Shown here piece after piece: positions 36,303-45,617 of a stretch of 64,000 nt of DNA. The position numbers were made by a program, and so were the translations under genes. Source of the stretch: Caenispirillum salinarum_A. GTDB lineage: Bacteria; Pseudomonadota; Alphaproteobacteria; Rhodospirillales; Rhodospirillaceae. The notes below the pieces were generated by a model. The model worked only from the letters and a program-made list of their open reading frames with translations. It was not told the origin of the DNA and did not search any database. Positions within the stretch are counted from its first letter, which is position 1. Every line of letters starts with the position of its first letter. The stretch lies in the NCBI RefSeq assembly GCF_044803115.1, contig NZ_CP085224.1, positions 4,154,001 through 4,218,000 of the forward strand, read 5' to 3'.

Positions 36303-36465
36303 CCACCAAGACACAAAGAACACCAAGAGGATGTGCTGACGGCGACGCCTTGAGTCAGCGGATGCGGCGATAGAAGAATTGCGGCGAAGCCGCCGTCCTG
36401 CTCACCCACCAACATCCGCTGTAGCGCGTTCTCCCGGTTTCTTGGTGTTCTTTGTGTCTTTGTGG
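36303..36465. repeat. 163-bp element bounded by 25-bp inverted repeats
   Basis: 36303-36327 and 36441-36465 are inverted repeats of 25 bp with a single mismatch, of AC/AAG-rich composition unlike the neighbours. Inside, CAGCGGATG (36356-36364) is inverted as CATCCGCTG (36413-36421), and a small GCGGC-GAA-GCCGC hairpin sits near the middle. There is no coding capacity worth calling. The structure looks like a miniature transposable element or a large structured RNA between fba and rpe. Confidence 0.75.
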
Positions 36466-36527
36466 CCCAAATAAACACCCGCCCGCCCCGAAGCACGAAC
36501 TCCAGGACGGGCGGGCAACAACAGACC

Positions 36528-37616
36528 TTACTCGGCGGCGGCCGGAGCGCCGGCCTTGACCTTCGGGTCCAGTTCGCCGGCGGCGTAGCGCTTGGCCATG
36601 TCGGACAGCGGGATCGCCTTGATCTTGCTGGCCATGCCGGCGGCACCGAATTGCTCGTAACGGTCCTCGCAGACCTTCTGCATGGCTTCCATGGCCGGCT
36701 TCAGGTATTTGCGCGGGTCGAACTCGGCCGGCTTTTCCTGGAACACCTTGCGGATGGTGCCGGTGATGGCCATGCGGCAGTCGGTGTCGATGTTGACCTT
36801 GCGGACACCGTGCTTGATGCCCTCGACCACCTCTTCCACGGGCACGCCGTAGGTCTGCGGCATGGCGCCGCCGTGGGCGTTGATGAGGTCCTGCAGGTCC
36901 TGCGGAACGGCCGAGGAGCCGTGCATCACCAGGTGGGTGTCCGGCAGGCGGGCGTGGATCTTCTTCACCGTGTCCATGGCGAGGATGTCGCCGGTGGGCT
37001 TGCGGGTGAACTTGTAGGCGCCGTGGCTGGTGCCGATGGCGACGGCGAGCGCGTCCACCTTGGTGCGGGCGACGAAGTCGGCGGCCTGCTCGGGGTCGGT
37101 CAGCAGCGACTCGCGGTCGAGCGTGCCCTCGAAGCCGTGGCCGTCCTCCTTCTCGCCGGAGCCGGTCTCGAGCGAGCCGAGGCAGCCCAGCTCGCCCTCG
37201 ACGGACACGCCGACCATGTGGGCCATCTCGGCGACTTTGCGCGAAACGTCGACATTGTATTCATAAGATGCCGGCGTCTTGGCGTCTTCCTCCAGCGAGC
37301 CGTCCATCATCACCGAGGTGAAGTTGGCCGAGATCGCCGACAGGCAGGTCGCGGCGCTGTTGCCGTGGTCCTGGTGCATGCAGACGGGAATGTCGGGGTA
37401 CATCTCGGCGACGGCCAGGATCATGTGCTTGATCATGATGTCGCCGGCATAGCCGCGGGCGCCGCGGCTGGCCTGCAGGATCACCGGCGCGTCCACCTTC
37501 TTGGCGGCGTTCATGATCGCCAGCACCTGCTCCATGTTGTTCACGTTGAAGGCCGGCATGCCGTAGGAATGCTCGGCGGCGTGGTCGAGAAGCTGGCGCA
37601 GGGAAATGAGGGCCAT
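36528..37616 (-). CDS. fba: Class II fructose-1,6-bisphosphate aldolase (Calvin-cycle subtype)
   Basis: 362 residues. Zinc-binding PVCMHQDHGNSAATC, SVMMDGSLEEDA and the long C-terminal form (NIDTDCRMAITGTIRKVF, FDPRKYLKPA) are typical of class IIB CbbA-type aldolases. Condenses glyceraldehyde-3-P with dihydroxyacetone-P, and erythrose-4-P with DHAP, in CO2 fixation and gluconeogenesis. Operon position after transketolase supports a Calvin-cycle role. Confidence 0.96.
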   Translation of the reverse strand: MALISLRQLLDHAAEHSYGMPAFNVNNMEQVLAIMNAAKKVDAPVILQASRGARGYAGDIMIKHMILAVAEMYPDIPVCMHQDHGNSAATCLSAISANFTSVMMDGSLEEDAKTPASYEYNVDVSRKVAEMAHMVGVSVEGELGCLGSLETGSGEKEDGHGFEGTLDRESLLTDPEQAADFVARTKVDALAVAIGTSHGAYKFTRKPTGDILAMDTVKKIHARLPDTHLVMHGSSAVPQDLQDLINAHGGAMPQTYGVPVEEVVEGIKHGVRKVNIDTDCRMAITGTIRKVFQEKPAEFDPRKYLKPAMEAMQKVCEDRYEQFGAAGMASKIKAIPLSDMAKRYAAGELDPKVKAGAPAAAE

Positions 37617-37656
37617 GGTACGTGTCTCCCGATAAATGACCTAAAGAGTAAAGCAC

Positions 37657-37690
37657 CACGGCCGCCCCCGGGGTCCCGGAGGCGGCCGTG
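37657..37690 (-). terminator. Hairpin between tkt and fba
   Basis: 10-bp inverted repeat CACGGCCGCC/GGCGGCCGTG (37657-37666 with 37681-37690), followed on the minus strand by GTGCTTTACTCTTTAGG. A partial terminator or mRNA-stabilising stem within the operon. Confidence 0.5.
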
Positions 37691-37698
37691 AAAGCGGA

Positions 37699-39702
37699 TC
37701 AGCGCTTCAGCCGGGCGGTCACCACGTCGGCCACGGCCTCGGCGGTGATGCCGAAGAACTGATAGAGCTGGTCGGCCGGACCGCTGGCGCCGAACTGGCG
37801 CATGCCGATGACCGCGCCGTCGTCGCCCACGTACTTCTCCCAGCCGTAGGTCGACAGAGCCTCGACGGCGACGCGGAAGACGCCCTTGCCCAGCACCTGC
37901 TGGCGGTAGTCGGTGGGCTGCTGGTCGAACAGCTCCTGGCAGGGCATGGAGACCACGGCCGCCTTGATGCCGACGTTGTTCAGCATGACCTGCGCGGTCA
38001 GGGCAAGCTGCACCTCAGACCCCGTGGCGATGATGGTGCAGTCGCGCGTGCCGTCCTCGGGCTCGCTGAGGACGTAGCCGCCCTTGGCGCACTGGTTTTC
38101 CGGGGTGTACTGGCGGATGGTCGGCAGGTTCTGGCGCGACAGGGCCAGCACGCTCGGCTGATCGTCGGTGTGCAGGGCGATCTGCCAGCACTCCGCGGTC
38201 TCGATGGCATCCGCCGGGCGCATGACCAGCACATTGGGCATGGCACGCAAGGACGCCAGGTGCTCGACCGGCTGGTGGGTCGGGCCGTCCTCGCCCAGGC
38301 CGATGGAGTCGTGCGTCATCACGTAGACGACGCGCTGGTTCATGATCGCCGACATGCGCAGCGCCGGGCGCAGGTAGTCGGTGAAGACCAGGAACGTGCC
38401 GCCGTAGGGGATGAAGCCGCCGTGCAGGGCGAGGCCGTTCATCATGGCGGCCATGCCGTGCTCGCGCACGCCCCAGTAGACGTAGTTGCCGGCATAGTGG
38501 CCGGCCTCGACGCCGCTCATCTGCTTGGTGTTGGTGAGGTTCGACCCCGTCAGGTCGGCGGAGCCGCCGACGATCTGCGGCAGGGCCGGCACGATGTGCT
38601 CCAGGCACTGCTGGCTGGCCTTGCGGGTGGCGACCTTCACCTGATCTTCCGCGCACTTCTTCTTGTAGTCGTCCAGGCCGCGCTCCCAGCCCTTGGGCAG
38701 CTTGCCGGCGACGAAATCGAAGAAGGCCTCGCGCTTGTCGGCGGGCTCGGCGTCCACCGTCTGCTCCCAGGCGCGGCGGGCCTTGGTGCCGCGCTCGGCG
38801 GCGGCGCGCCAGGCGTTCAGAACGTCTTCGGGCACCTCGAAGGGCGCGTGCGGCCAGTCGAGCGCCTCGCGCGTGGCGTTGATCTCGGCCTCGCCCAGCG
38901 GCGCGCCGTGGGTCTTGGCGGTGCCGGCGAGCGACGGCGCGCCGTAGCCGATGACGGTGCGGCAGGCGATCAGGCTGGGGCGCGGGTCGCTCTTGGCCTT
39001 CTCGATGGCGGCGGCGACGGCCTCGGGGTCATGGCCGTCGACGGCCTGGGTGTGCCAGTGGGCGGCCTCGAAGCGCTTGAGCTGGTCCTCGCTGGTCGCC
39101 TTGGAGGTCTCGCCGTCGATGGTGATCTGGTTGTCGTCCCAGAACACCACCAGCTTGCCCAGCTTCTGGTGACCGGCGAACGAGACGACTTCCTGGCTGA
39201 TGCCTTCCATCAGGCAGCCGTCGCCGGCGATCACCCAGGTGTAGTGGTCGACAAGGTCCGACCCGAAGCGGGCGTTCATCATGCGCTCGCCCAGCGCCAT
39301 GCCGACGGCGTTGGCGATGCCCTGGCCGAGCGGGCCGGTGGTGGTCTCGGCGAAGTCGACGTGGCCGTATTCCGGGTGGCCGGCGGTGCGGGCGCCCAGC
39401 TGGCGGAAGTTCTGGATCTGCTCGATGTCCACGTCCTTGTAGCCCAGCAGGTAGGCCAGGGAATAGAGCAGCATGGAGCCGTGACCGGCCGACAGCACGA
39501 AGCGGTCGCGATCCGGCCAGCGCGGCGCGGTGGGGTCGACCTTGGCGAAACGGGTGAACAGGACGGCCGCGACGTCGGCCATGCCCATGGGCATGCCGGG
39601 GTGGCCGCTGTTCGCCTTCTGCACGGCGTCCATGGACAGGAAGCGAATGGCGTTGGCCATCTTCCGGATGTCGACGGGGCTCTTGGTGGCGGTATCGGTC
39701 AT
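37699..39702 (-). CDS. tkt: Transketolase
   Basis: 667 residues, normal length. Thiamine diphosphate site GDGCLMEGISQE, N-terminal NAIRFLSMDAVQKANSGHPGMPMGMAD, C-terminal domain ALSTYGWEKYVGDDG. Transfers two-carbon units in the pentose phosphate and Calvin cycles. Lies 75 nt after prk and 82 nt before fba on the same strand. Confidence 0.98.
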   Translation of the reverse strand: MTDTATKSPVDIRKMANAIRFLSMDAVQKANSGHPGMPMGMADVAAVLFTRFAKVDPTAPRWPDRDRFVLSAGHGSMLLYSLAYLLGYKDVDIEQIQNFRQLGARTAGHPEYGHVDFAETTTGPLGQGIANAVGMALGERMMNARFGSDLVDHYTWVIAGDGCLMEGISQEVVSFAGHQKLGKLVVFWDDNQITIDGETSKATSEDQLKRFEAAHWHTQAVDGHDPEAVAAAIEKAKSDPRPSLIACRTVIGYGAPSLAGTAKTHGAPLGEAEINATREALDWPHAPFEVPEDVLNAWRAAAERGTKARRAWEQTVDAEPADKREAFFDFVAGKLPKGWERGLDDYKKKCAEDQVKVATRKASQQCLEHIVPALPQIVGGSADLTGSNLTNTKQMSGVEAGHYAGNYVYWGVREHGMAAMMNGLALHGGFIPYGGTFLVFTDYLRPALRMSAIMNQRVVYVMTHDSIGLGEDGPTHQPVEHLASLRAMPNVLVMRPADAIETAECWQIALHTDDQPSVLALSRQNLPTIRQYTPENQCAKGGYVLSEPEDGTRDCTIIATGSEVQLALTAQVMLNNVGIKAAVVSMPCQELFDQQPTDYRQQVLGKGVFRVAVEALSTYGWEKYVGDDGAVIGMRQFGASGPADQLYQFFGITAEAVADVVTARLKR

Positions 39703-39777
39703 TCTCTCACTTTCCGTGGTGCGGTGCAGGTCGGCGCGATGTGCTGAAACGACGGGTCGGTGCTTGGGCCGGATGGC

Positions 39778-40752
39778 TCAGATGGCATAGTGGCCCATGG
39801 CCGCCTTGACCAGGTGATAGGTAATCATCAGCTGCGACAGCGCCAGCGGGTGGCTCATCTTGGCCCGGTGCTCGCGGTCGTCCATGTACTGGCCCAGGTT
39901 GGCGCGCAGGTGGCTGGCCTCCGGAATCAGGTTCCACAACAGGTCCTCGATCGCCTTGGCCCGCTTGTTATCCAGATCGCCGGAGATTTCAAGTTCGTCG
40001 ACGGGCTTGCCGTCGATATCCCGCGCCAGCGTCAGGGACACCTTGTCCTTGGAGCCTTCCAGGATGGGCGAAAGATCGGGGTGCGGCAACGTCGGGCGCA
40101 GGGTGTGGCGCACGTTCAGGTGCGGCCCCGTCTCGTCGAACCGGCCCTCGGGGCGGACGAACTTCACCACCATGTCGGCGAAGGTGCGCTGCGGCAGGAT
40201 GTAGAGGTCGCTGTCCGACGCGCGGGTCTGGAGCGACTCGCGCACCTCGGACTCGTCATAGCCGCGCTGGCTGGTGTCGCGGTCGATCTTCCAGCGAACG
40301 CGCAGGTCCTCTTCCGGCTCCAGGTAGACCTTGACGTCATAGCAGTCGCGCATGGCCCGCGTGGTGTAGCCGTGCAACCCCTCGACGATGACGTAATCCC
40401 CAGGCCGCACGTACTGCGGCGCCTTCAGGCTGCCGTCGGAATGGTCGTAGACGGGCTTGAGGATGGGCTGCCCCTGGCGCAGGAGGCGCAGGTGCTGCTC
40501 CATGATGTCCATGTGGTTGGCGCGCGGGTCCAGGGCCGACAGGCCAAGCGCCTTGCGCTCGGCGCGGTCGTGGCGGTGATAGTCGTCCAGCGAGATGACC
40601 GTGACCCGCTCCGCCCCCAGGATCTGGGCCACACCGGCGGCGAAGGTGGACTTGCCGGCCGCACTGTCGCCGACGATCCCCAGAATGATGGGCCGGTCGA
40701 GCACGGCCCCCGGCTGCGTCATGCCGGGAAAGGGCACGGCCGTCGCGCTCAT
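39778..40752 (-). CDS. prk: Phosphoribulokinase (class II, plant/cyanobacterial-like)
   Basis: 324 residues. P-loop GDSAAGKS (residues 28-35), then VISLDDYHRHDR, ALDPRANHMDIMEQ, PVYDHSDGSLKAP and VIVEGLHGYT. These LDDYH, DPRAN and EGLH signatures fit the class II enzyme of cyanobacteria and plants; proteobacterial class I PRK is shorter (~290) with a different P-loop and no DPRAN block. It phosphorylates ribulose-5-P to RuBP. ATG 40752 overlaps glpX by 4 nt. RuBisCO is not in the window, so autotrophy is implied but not shown. Confidence 0.9.
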   Translation of the reverse strand: MSATAVPFPGMTQPGAVLDRPIILGIVGDSAAGKSTFAAGVAQILGAERVTVISLDDYHRHDRAERKALGLSALDPRANHMDIMEQHLRLLRQGQPILKPVYDHSDGSLKAPQYVRPGDYVIVEGLHGYTTRAMRDCYDVKVYLEPEEDLRVRWKIDRDTSQRGYDESEVRESLQTRASDSDLYILPQRTFADMVVKFVRPEGRFDETGPHLNVRHTLRPTLPHPDLSPILEGSKDKVSLTLARDIDGKPVDELEISGDLDNKRAKAIEDLLWNLIPEASHLRANLGQYMDDREHRAKMSHPLALSQLMITYHLVKAAMGHYAI

Positions 40753-41759
40753 CGCCCCGCTCCCGGATTGCGCACCCACGACGTCAGCACCTGCCGCCCC
40801 GACAGCCCGCCGCCCACCAGCAGGGTTTGCAGGCACAGGCCCTCGGGCGTTTCCGCCGGACCGTTGAGAAGCAGCCCGTTGGCGATGCCGGTGGCGCAGA
40901 AATGCAGGGAACGCGCCGGAGCGGACACCATGTCGTCCAGGCTCATCCAGCGATCCGTGTCCATGCCTGCGGCGGAAACGGCCATGCGCTCCGTGTTGAG
41001 CTGCGGATTGATGCGGCCGTGGAAGGACCCGCCCAGCGCCTTGATCGCGCAGGCGGTGATGACGCCCTCCGGCGTGCCGCCGGTGCCCATCATGGCATCG
41101 ACGCCCGAACCCGGAATGGCAGCCATCAGCGCGCCGGCCACGTCGCCGGCGGCGTGCAGGGCGACTCCGGCGCCGGTCGCCTGGATGGCCTCCACCAGGC
41201 GGCGATGGCGCGGCTTTTCCTGAACGTAGACGACCAGTTCGCCCACCGGCTTGTCCAGGGCGTCGGACAGGCAGCGCAGGCGCTCCGCCACGGGCGCGGC
41301 CGGATCGATGCGCCCCACCACGGCGGGCGGACCGGCCAACTTTTCCATGTAGAAGGCGGGACCGGGGCGGAACAGGCTGCCGGCGGGTGCCAGCGCCAGC
41401 ACGGACAGGGCGTTGTTCAGCCCGCCCTGGGCCAGGTAGGACGTCCCCTCCACCGGGTCGACGGCGATGTCGAAGGCATCCGCCGCATCGGCCTTGCCCA
41501 GCACGAGGCCCGGCGGCAGGACGGGCCCCGCGACATCGGCCTCGTCGCCCACCACCAGCGTGCCGTTCAGGGCCAGGGTGCCCAGCGCCCGGCGCATGGC
41601 CTCGGCGCTTGCGCGGGCGGCGCCGGGCCGATCGCCCTCGCTCAGCCACGCGCGCGCGGCCACGGCCGCCGCCTCGGTGGCGGCGCGCAGGGCGTAGGTG
41701 AACGCACTTTGGAACGGCGGCGGATCGGCCGGAGCCGCCGCCGAGGAGCCATGATACAT
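40749..41759 (-). CDS. glpX: Class II fructose-1,6-/sedoheptulose-1,7-bisphosphatase (GlpX)
   Basis: 336 residues from ATG 41759. GlpX signatures: DPVEGTSYLAQGG, metal site with DEADVAG, and GTGGTPEGVITACAIKALGG. Dephosphorylates FBP (and in CO2-fixers often SBP). First gene of the Calvin-cycle operon; an upstream in-frame start at 41792 adds only 11 residues and is less likely because AGGGAA lies well placed before 41759. Confidence 0.94.
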   Translation of the reverse strand: MYHGSSAAAPADPPPFQSAFTYALRAATEAAAVAARAWLSEGDRPGAARASAEAMRRALGTLALNGTLVVGDEADVAGPVLPPGLVLGKADAADAFDIAVDPVEGTSYLAQGGLNNALSVLALAPAGSLFRPGPAFYMEKLAGPPAVVGRIDPAAPVAERLRCLSDALDKPVGELVVYVQEKPRHRRLVEAIQATGAGVALHAAGDVAGALMAAIPGSGVDAMMGTGGTPEGVITACAIKALGGSFHGRINPQLNTERMAVSAAGMDTDRWMSLDDMVSAPARSLHFCATGIANGLLLNGPAETPEGLCLQTLLVGGGLSGRQVLTSWVRNPGAGR

Positions 41760-41869
41760 CGTCGGTTCCCTGTCCCCGCGCCGCCCTGGCATGCGGCGCG
41801 GGCGATGGTCCGCCGGTCGCAGACCCTACCCGGCGGAGTGGTCGCGCGCACGCGCGGGAAGTCGGTCGG

Positions 41870-41898
41870 GACTTAGCCCCCGACGCCCGCGAATGCAA
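41870..41898 (-). promoter_or_regulatory. Weak predicted promoter of the Calvin-cycle operon
   Basis: On the minus strand TTGCAT (41898-41893), a 17-bp spacer, then TAAGTC (41875-41870), about 110 nt before glpX. The -10 box is poor. The 184-nt gap between the M1 peptidase and glpX must hold the operon promoter or read-through. Confidence 0.3.
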
Positions 41899-41943
41899 CA
41901 CCTAATTCCACGACCGCGCCATGCGTCCGGGTGGGGCGGCGGG

Positions 41944-43893
41944 CTACAGCCGCCGTGCCAGGGCGTTCTCCGCCTTCGGCTCCCAGGACCCTCTCGCAAT
42001 GGCCTCTCCGCCGCGGAAGGCAAGCCAGCTCTCGCGGCCGTAGTGCGGCAGCGGCCGGACCAGAGCCTCAAGAGCCGCGGCATCGCGCACCGCCACCACC
42101 AGCGTCGGAGAGGGGGCTTCCCGGACCGACCAGACGACGGCCGAGGCGTCCTCGGGCACCTCCGGCGGGGCGGCGACGCCCAGCCGATCGGCCACCGCGC
42201 GCGGCGCCCCTTGCGCGACGATCAGGGCCGGGCGGTCGCGGTCCCAGTCCGCCGCCACGTCCACCGACCGCGCGCCCAGCATGCGGGCGGCGAGCGTCGC
42301 GGCCGTTTCCTCCGCTGTCTCCGGCAGGCCCTGGGCCACCACCTGCGCGTCCGGGGCCAGGGTGACGTCGCGCAGCGTGGCCGTGCGCTCGCCCTCGGCC
42401 AGGTGGCGGAACAGGTGGTGGTCGGGATCGACCCGCACCGCTCGGGCCGCGGCATCCGTGTCCAGCACGACCGTCCGCCGCCGGGCCGACAGGGGCACCA
42501 GATGCTGCTCCGTTCCCGCCGCCGTCTCGACCTCCACCGGCACGCGCAGGGCATAGGGTTCGCCGGCCTGCGCCAGGGTGACGCGCACCCCGCCGTCCAC
42601 GGCCTCCGCCGCCTCCAGCGCCAGGGTGGGCGCACCGGTGCGGGTCAACCACTGGTCGAAGAAGGCCGACAGGTCCATGTCCGACGCCGCCTCGAACGCC
42701 TCGCGGAAGTCGCTCCAGCCGGCGGTGCCGCCGCGGTGGTCGGCGTAGACGGCGGCGACGCCGTTACGGAAAGCCTCCTCGCCGATGCGGCGCTCCAGCA
42801 TGTGGAAGACGAAGGCGCCCTTGCCGTAGCCGGTCACCTGGTCGCGGGCGTGCAGCTTGCCGCGGAAGGCGGTCAGCGGCTGGTCTTCCCCGGCCGGCAG
42901 GGCGGCGTAGTCGCGCAGCCAATCGCGGCGCATGGCGTCCTTGCGGGCGGGGTCGGCCAGGGCGTAGTCGGCCATGTAGGTGGTCAGCCCCTCGGCCCAG
43001 TTGCCGCTGCCCGGCGCCACGCGCACGGCGTTGCCCCACCACACATGCAGCACCTCGTGCGGCAGCGACTGGGTGCGCATGAACGGCAGGTGCAGGATGC
43101 GCCGCGAGACATAGGTCATGCCGGGATAACCCAGCCCCACCGGATGGGGCGCCGACACAACGGCGAAACCGTCGTAGGGGTACGGCCCGATGACACCGGC
43201 GTAATGGTCGATGTGCCGCGCAACGTCGTCCAGGTAGGCGCCGGACAGCCGGCCGGGCACGTCGTTGTGGAAGTAGGTGCGCAGGCGAATGCCGTCGTGC
43301 ATGCGCTCCGTCACGCCGTAGGGACCGGCGAACAGGGTCGGCGGCTCACCGGCATAGGCGCGGAAGGTGGCGCGCATGCGGCCCTCGGCCGTTTCCTCCT
43401 CCGCCACCAGGGCGCCGGTCATGGCGGCGCGCTGGCCGGGCGGCAGGATCACCGTGACCTCCAGTCGGTCGGCGTCGGTGGCCCGCGGGAACCAGGCGTA
43501 GCCGCCCGGCAGCCAGGTTCCCTCCGGTGCCAGGCCCGGCGGCTCCGGCGCGGCCAGGGTGCCGGCATAGGTGATGGTCGCCACCTCCGCCCCCGCCGGC
43601 AGGGACAGCCGCAGCGTCTCCCCGTCGCGCCGCACCTCGACGGGCTCTCCGCCGACGGTGGCGGTCTCGACCGCCAGGCCCTCGCCCAGCGTCAGGGTCA
43701 ACGGCCCGGTGTGGCCGGCGGGCAGGGTCAGGCGGTCGGTACCCTCCAGCCGGCCCTTGGCCGGGTCCAGGCTGAGCATCAGGTCGTGGGCCACCTGGGC
43801 GAGCGCGGCGCCGGGCAACGCGCAGGTCAGCGCCAGCAGCAGGACCAGGGGCAGCGGCAGGCGCGGCGACGGCGACGACGGACGGCGGATCAT
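41944..43893 (-). CDS. Exported M1-family metallopeptidase
   Basis: 649 residues from ATG 43893 (AGGAGG 5 nt upstream; a GTG at 43899 is less likely). N-terminal signal peptide with a long hydrophobic core (RLPLPLVLLLALTCALPGAALA). Zinc site HEVLH (residues 279-283) with Glu301 in NWAEGLTTYM as third ligand, one residue closer than the usual 18-residue spacing. Upstream GYPGMTYVSRRIL replaces the classic GAMEN exopeptidase motif, so aminopeptidase specificity is uncertain. Contains an M1 beta-sandwich N-domain and an unclassified C-terminal part. A divergent periplasmic member. Confidence 0.84.
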   Translation of the reverse strand: MIRRPSSPSPRLPLPLVLLLALTCALPGAALAQVAHDLMLSLDPAKGRLEGTDRLTLPAGHTGPLTLTLGEGLAVETATVGGEPVEVRRDGETLRLSLPAGAEVATITYAGTLAAPEPPGLAPEGTWLPGGYAWFPRATDADRLEVTVILPPGQRAAMTGALVAEEETAEGRMRATFRAYAGEPPTLFAGPYGVTERMHDGIRLRTYFHNDVPGRLSGAYLDDVARHIDHYAGVIGPYPYDGFAVVSAPHPVGLGYPGMTYVSRRILHLPFMRTQSLPHEVLHVWWGNAVRVAPGSGNWAEGLTTYMADYALADPARKDAMRRDWLRDYAALPAGEDQPLTAFRGKLHARDQVTGYGKGAFVFHMLERRIGEEAFRNGVAAVYADHRGGTAGWSDFREAFEAASDMDLSAFFDQWLTRTGAPTLALEAAEAVDGGVRVTLAQAGEPYALRVPVEVETAAGTEQHLVPLSARRRTVVLDTDAAARAVRVDPDHHLFRHLAEGERTATLRDVTLAPDAQVVAQGLPETAEETAATLAARMLGARSVDVAADWDRDRPALIVAQGAPRAVADRLGVAAPPEVPEDASAVVWSVREAPSPTLVVAVRDAAALEALVRPLPHYGRESWLAFRGGEAIARGSWEPKAENALARRL

Positions 43894-43951
43894 GGGCACC
43901 TCCTTGCGGACATGCGACCATCCTGCCAGCCCGCCGCCGCCGCGTCAGCCG

Positions 43952-45340
43952 TCACGCCACGGCCGCGTCGTCCCACGTCTGGATGTTTTCGAAGGTCACC
44001 ATGCCGTCGTCGCGCACGGCGATGGTCAGCGGATCGCCCGAGCCGGAAACCACGGAGACACCCTCGGTGCTGTCCACCCAGTCCTTGAGCTGCTTTTGGT
44101 TGCCGATCTCGGCGCCGTAGCCGGGATCGGTGAACGAAAGCGTCTCGCCGTTGCGCCAGTCGGCGATGACGTCGTGCCCGAAGACGCCGTCCAGAACGAA
44201 GGTGTCCTTGCCGCCGCCGCCCTCCAGCCGGTCGTTGCCCTCCTCGCCGTTCAGGATGTCGGAGCCGCCGTTGCCGAAAAGAACGTCGTCGTCCTCGCCG
44301 CCCCACATGCGGTCGTCGCCCTGCCGGCCCTTGAGGATGTCGTTGCCCTCGCGGCCGTCCATGAGGTCGGTCTTGCCCGAGCCCACCAGCACGTCGTCGA
44401 TGTCGTCGCCCAGCATGCCGACCACGTCGGCGGCCGCCACCATGTCGGCGGCGGCGGGCGAGAGGGTGGTGATGGTGTCGACGGAGACGCCATAGTCGAA
44501 GTTGTCGATAATCAGGAAGTCGTCGGCGCCCAGGTCCCCATAGATGGGGGACTTCAGCAGTTCCGGGAAGGATTCGGTGAACCGCGTGATGTCGTGTTCC
44601 GGCGTGGTCGATGCCTGGAACAGCTGCGCGGCGTAGGACAGCGGGTTGGTGGGATCGTACTCGGGCGCCACGGCGCTGGGATTCACGGCGTACCAGATGT
44701 TGTTGATGACGTTGGCGGCGTCCTGGCCGACGATCTCGCCGATCAGGTCGTTGGTGAAGGCCAGTTCGACCATCGGCTTGTCGGGATGGTAGCCGGTGAC
44801 CGGCGAGTTGAAGGTGATCCCCTCGATGTTCAGGGCGTCATAGGTGCTGCCGGTGGTTTCCAGCCAGTCGAAGGTGCCGGTGGTGGCCGCCCCGCCCAGG
44901 CTGTGGCCGGTCAGCAGGACATCGGAGATGCCGTTGCCCATGGCGTAGTCGAACACCGTCTCCACCAGGCCCTTGAGGTCGTTGAAGTACTGCGACCGCA
45001 ACCGGTCGGAATCCAGCGTCCAGTATTCCAGCATGTCGTACCACGGCTCCTCCGACGAGGTGCCGGCGAAGCTGATGGCGAGCGTGCCGTCGTCGCTCAT
45101 CATCACCACGGCCGAGGCATTGCCGTTGATGTAGAATCCGGTGGTGGGGTCGAAGGTGCCGGGGTCGCCGTCGGGCAGCGTCAGGTCTTCGAGCAGCGGC
45201 GACCAGCCCTCGACGGTGGTGGGGCCGGACCCGGGACGGTCGTAGACGGCCAGCGACAGGCGGCTGGCATCGATGATCTCGGCGTCGGTGAAACCGTTGA
45301 CGTTCAGGATGCCGGTGTCGGCGGTGGTTTGCGCAGGCAT
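43952..45340 (-). CDS. RTX lipase, class 3 lipase domain plus calcium-binding repeats
   Basis: 462 residues, no signal peptide. Residues ~20-250 hold a class 3 (fungal-type) lipase fold with nucleophile elbow GHSLGG (145-150, Ser147) and an AISFAGTSS oxyanion region. Residues ~311-382 carry degenerate nine-residue RTX repeats (GDDIDDVLVG, GREGNDIL, GRQGDDRM, GGEDDDVLF, GNGGSDIL, GEEGNDRL, GGGGKDTF), which fold with Ca2+ outside the cell. The C-terminal ~70 residues likely carry the type I secretion signal. A PrtD/HlyD-like exporter is encoded at the right end of the window. Confidence 0.88.
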   Translation of the reverse strand: MPAQTTADTGILNVNGFTDAEIIDASRLSLAVYDRPGSGPTTVEGWSPLLEDLTLPDGDPGTFDPTTGFYINGNASAVVMMSDDGTLAISFAGTSSEEPWYDMLEYWTLDSDRLRSQYFNDLKGLVETVFDYAMGNGISDVLLTGHSLGGAATTGTFDWLETTGSTYDALNIEGITFNSPVTGYHPDKPMVELAFTNDLIGEIVGQDAANVINNIWYAVNPSAVAPEYDPTNPLSYAAQLFQASTTPEHDITRFTESFPELLKSPIYGDLGADDFLIIDNFDYGVSVDTITTLSPAAADMVAAADVVGMLGDDIDDVLVGSGKTDLMDGREGNDILKGRQGDDRMWGGEDDDVLFGNGGSDILNGEEGNDRLEGGGGKDTFVLDGVFGHDVIADWRNGETLSFTDPGYGAEIGNQKQLKDWVDSTEGVSVVSGSGDPLTIAVRDDGMVTFENIQTWDDAAVA

Positions 45341-45617
45341 GTGCAGGGGCTCCGTTTCGTCTCTCGCGCGGCAACTGTCGCAGGGGACACGCTTTGAACG
45401 AACCGCAATAAGGGCGAGCGAGAGGCGACGAAGGTCGGGCGCCCACCCAGACCGAAGAACTGTTGCGGTATCAGGATGCCTGCACCCTGCACGTCTTTCG
45501 GACTTTCGTGCCGGAAGAGGAACGGAAGTCGCGCCCTCGCGTTTTTCCCGCGTCGGGTTTGCTGAACCGACCGTGAACCGACCGCGCCGCGCCTACCGAC
45601 GCCGACGGAGCCCCTGC
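45341..45617. other. Divergent promoter region, RTX lipase / phospholipase D
   Basis: 277 nt between two divergent genes with no credible gene inside. Minus-strand start of the lipase is at 45340 and plus-strand start of the PLD-type protein at 45618 (Shine-Dalgarno GGAG at 45607-45610). No clear operator was seen. Confidence 0.4.
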
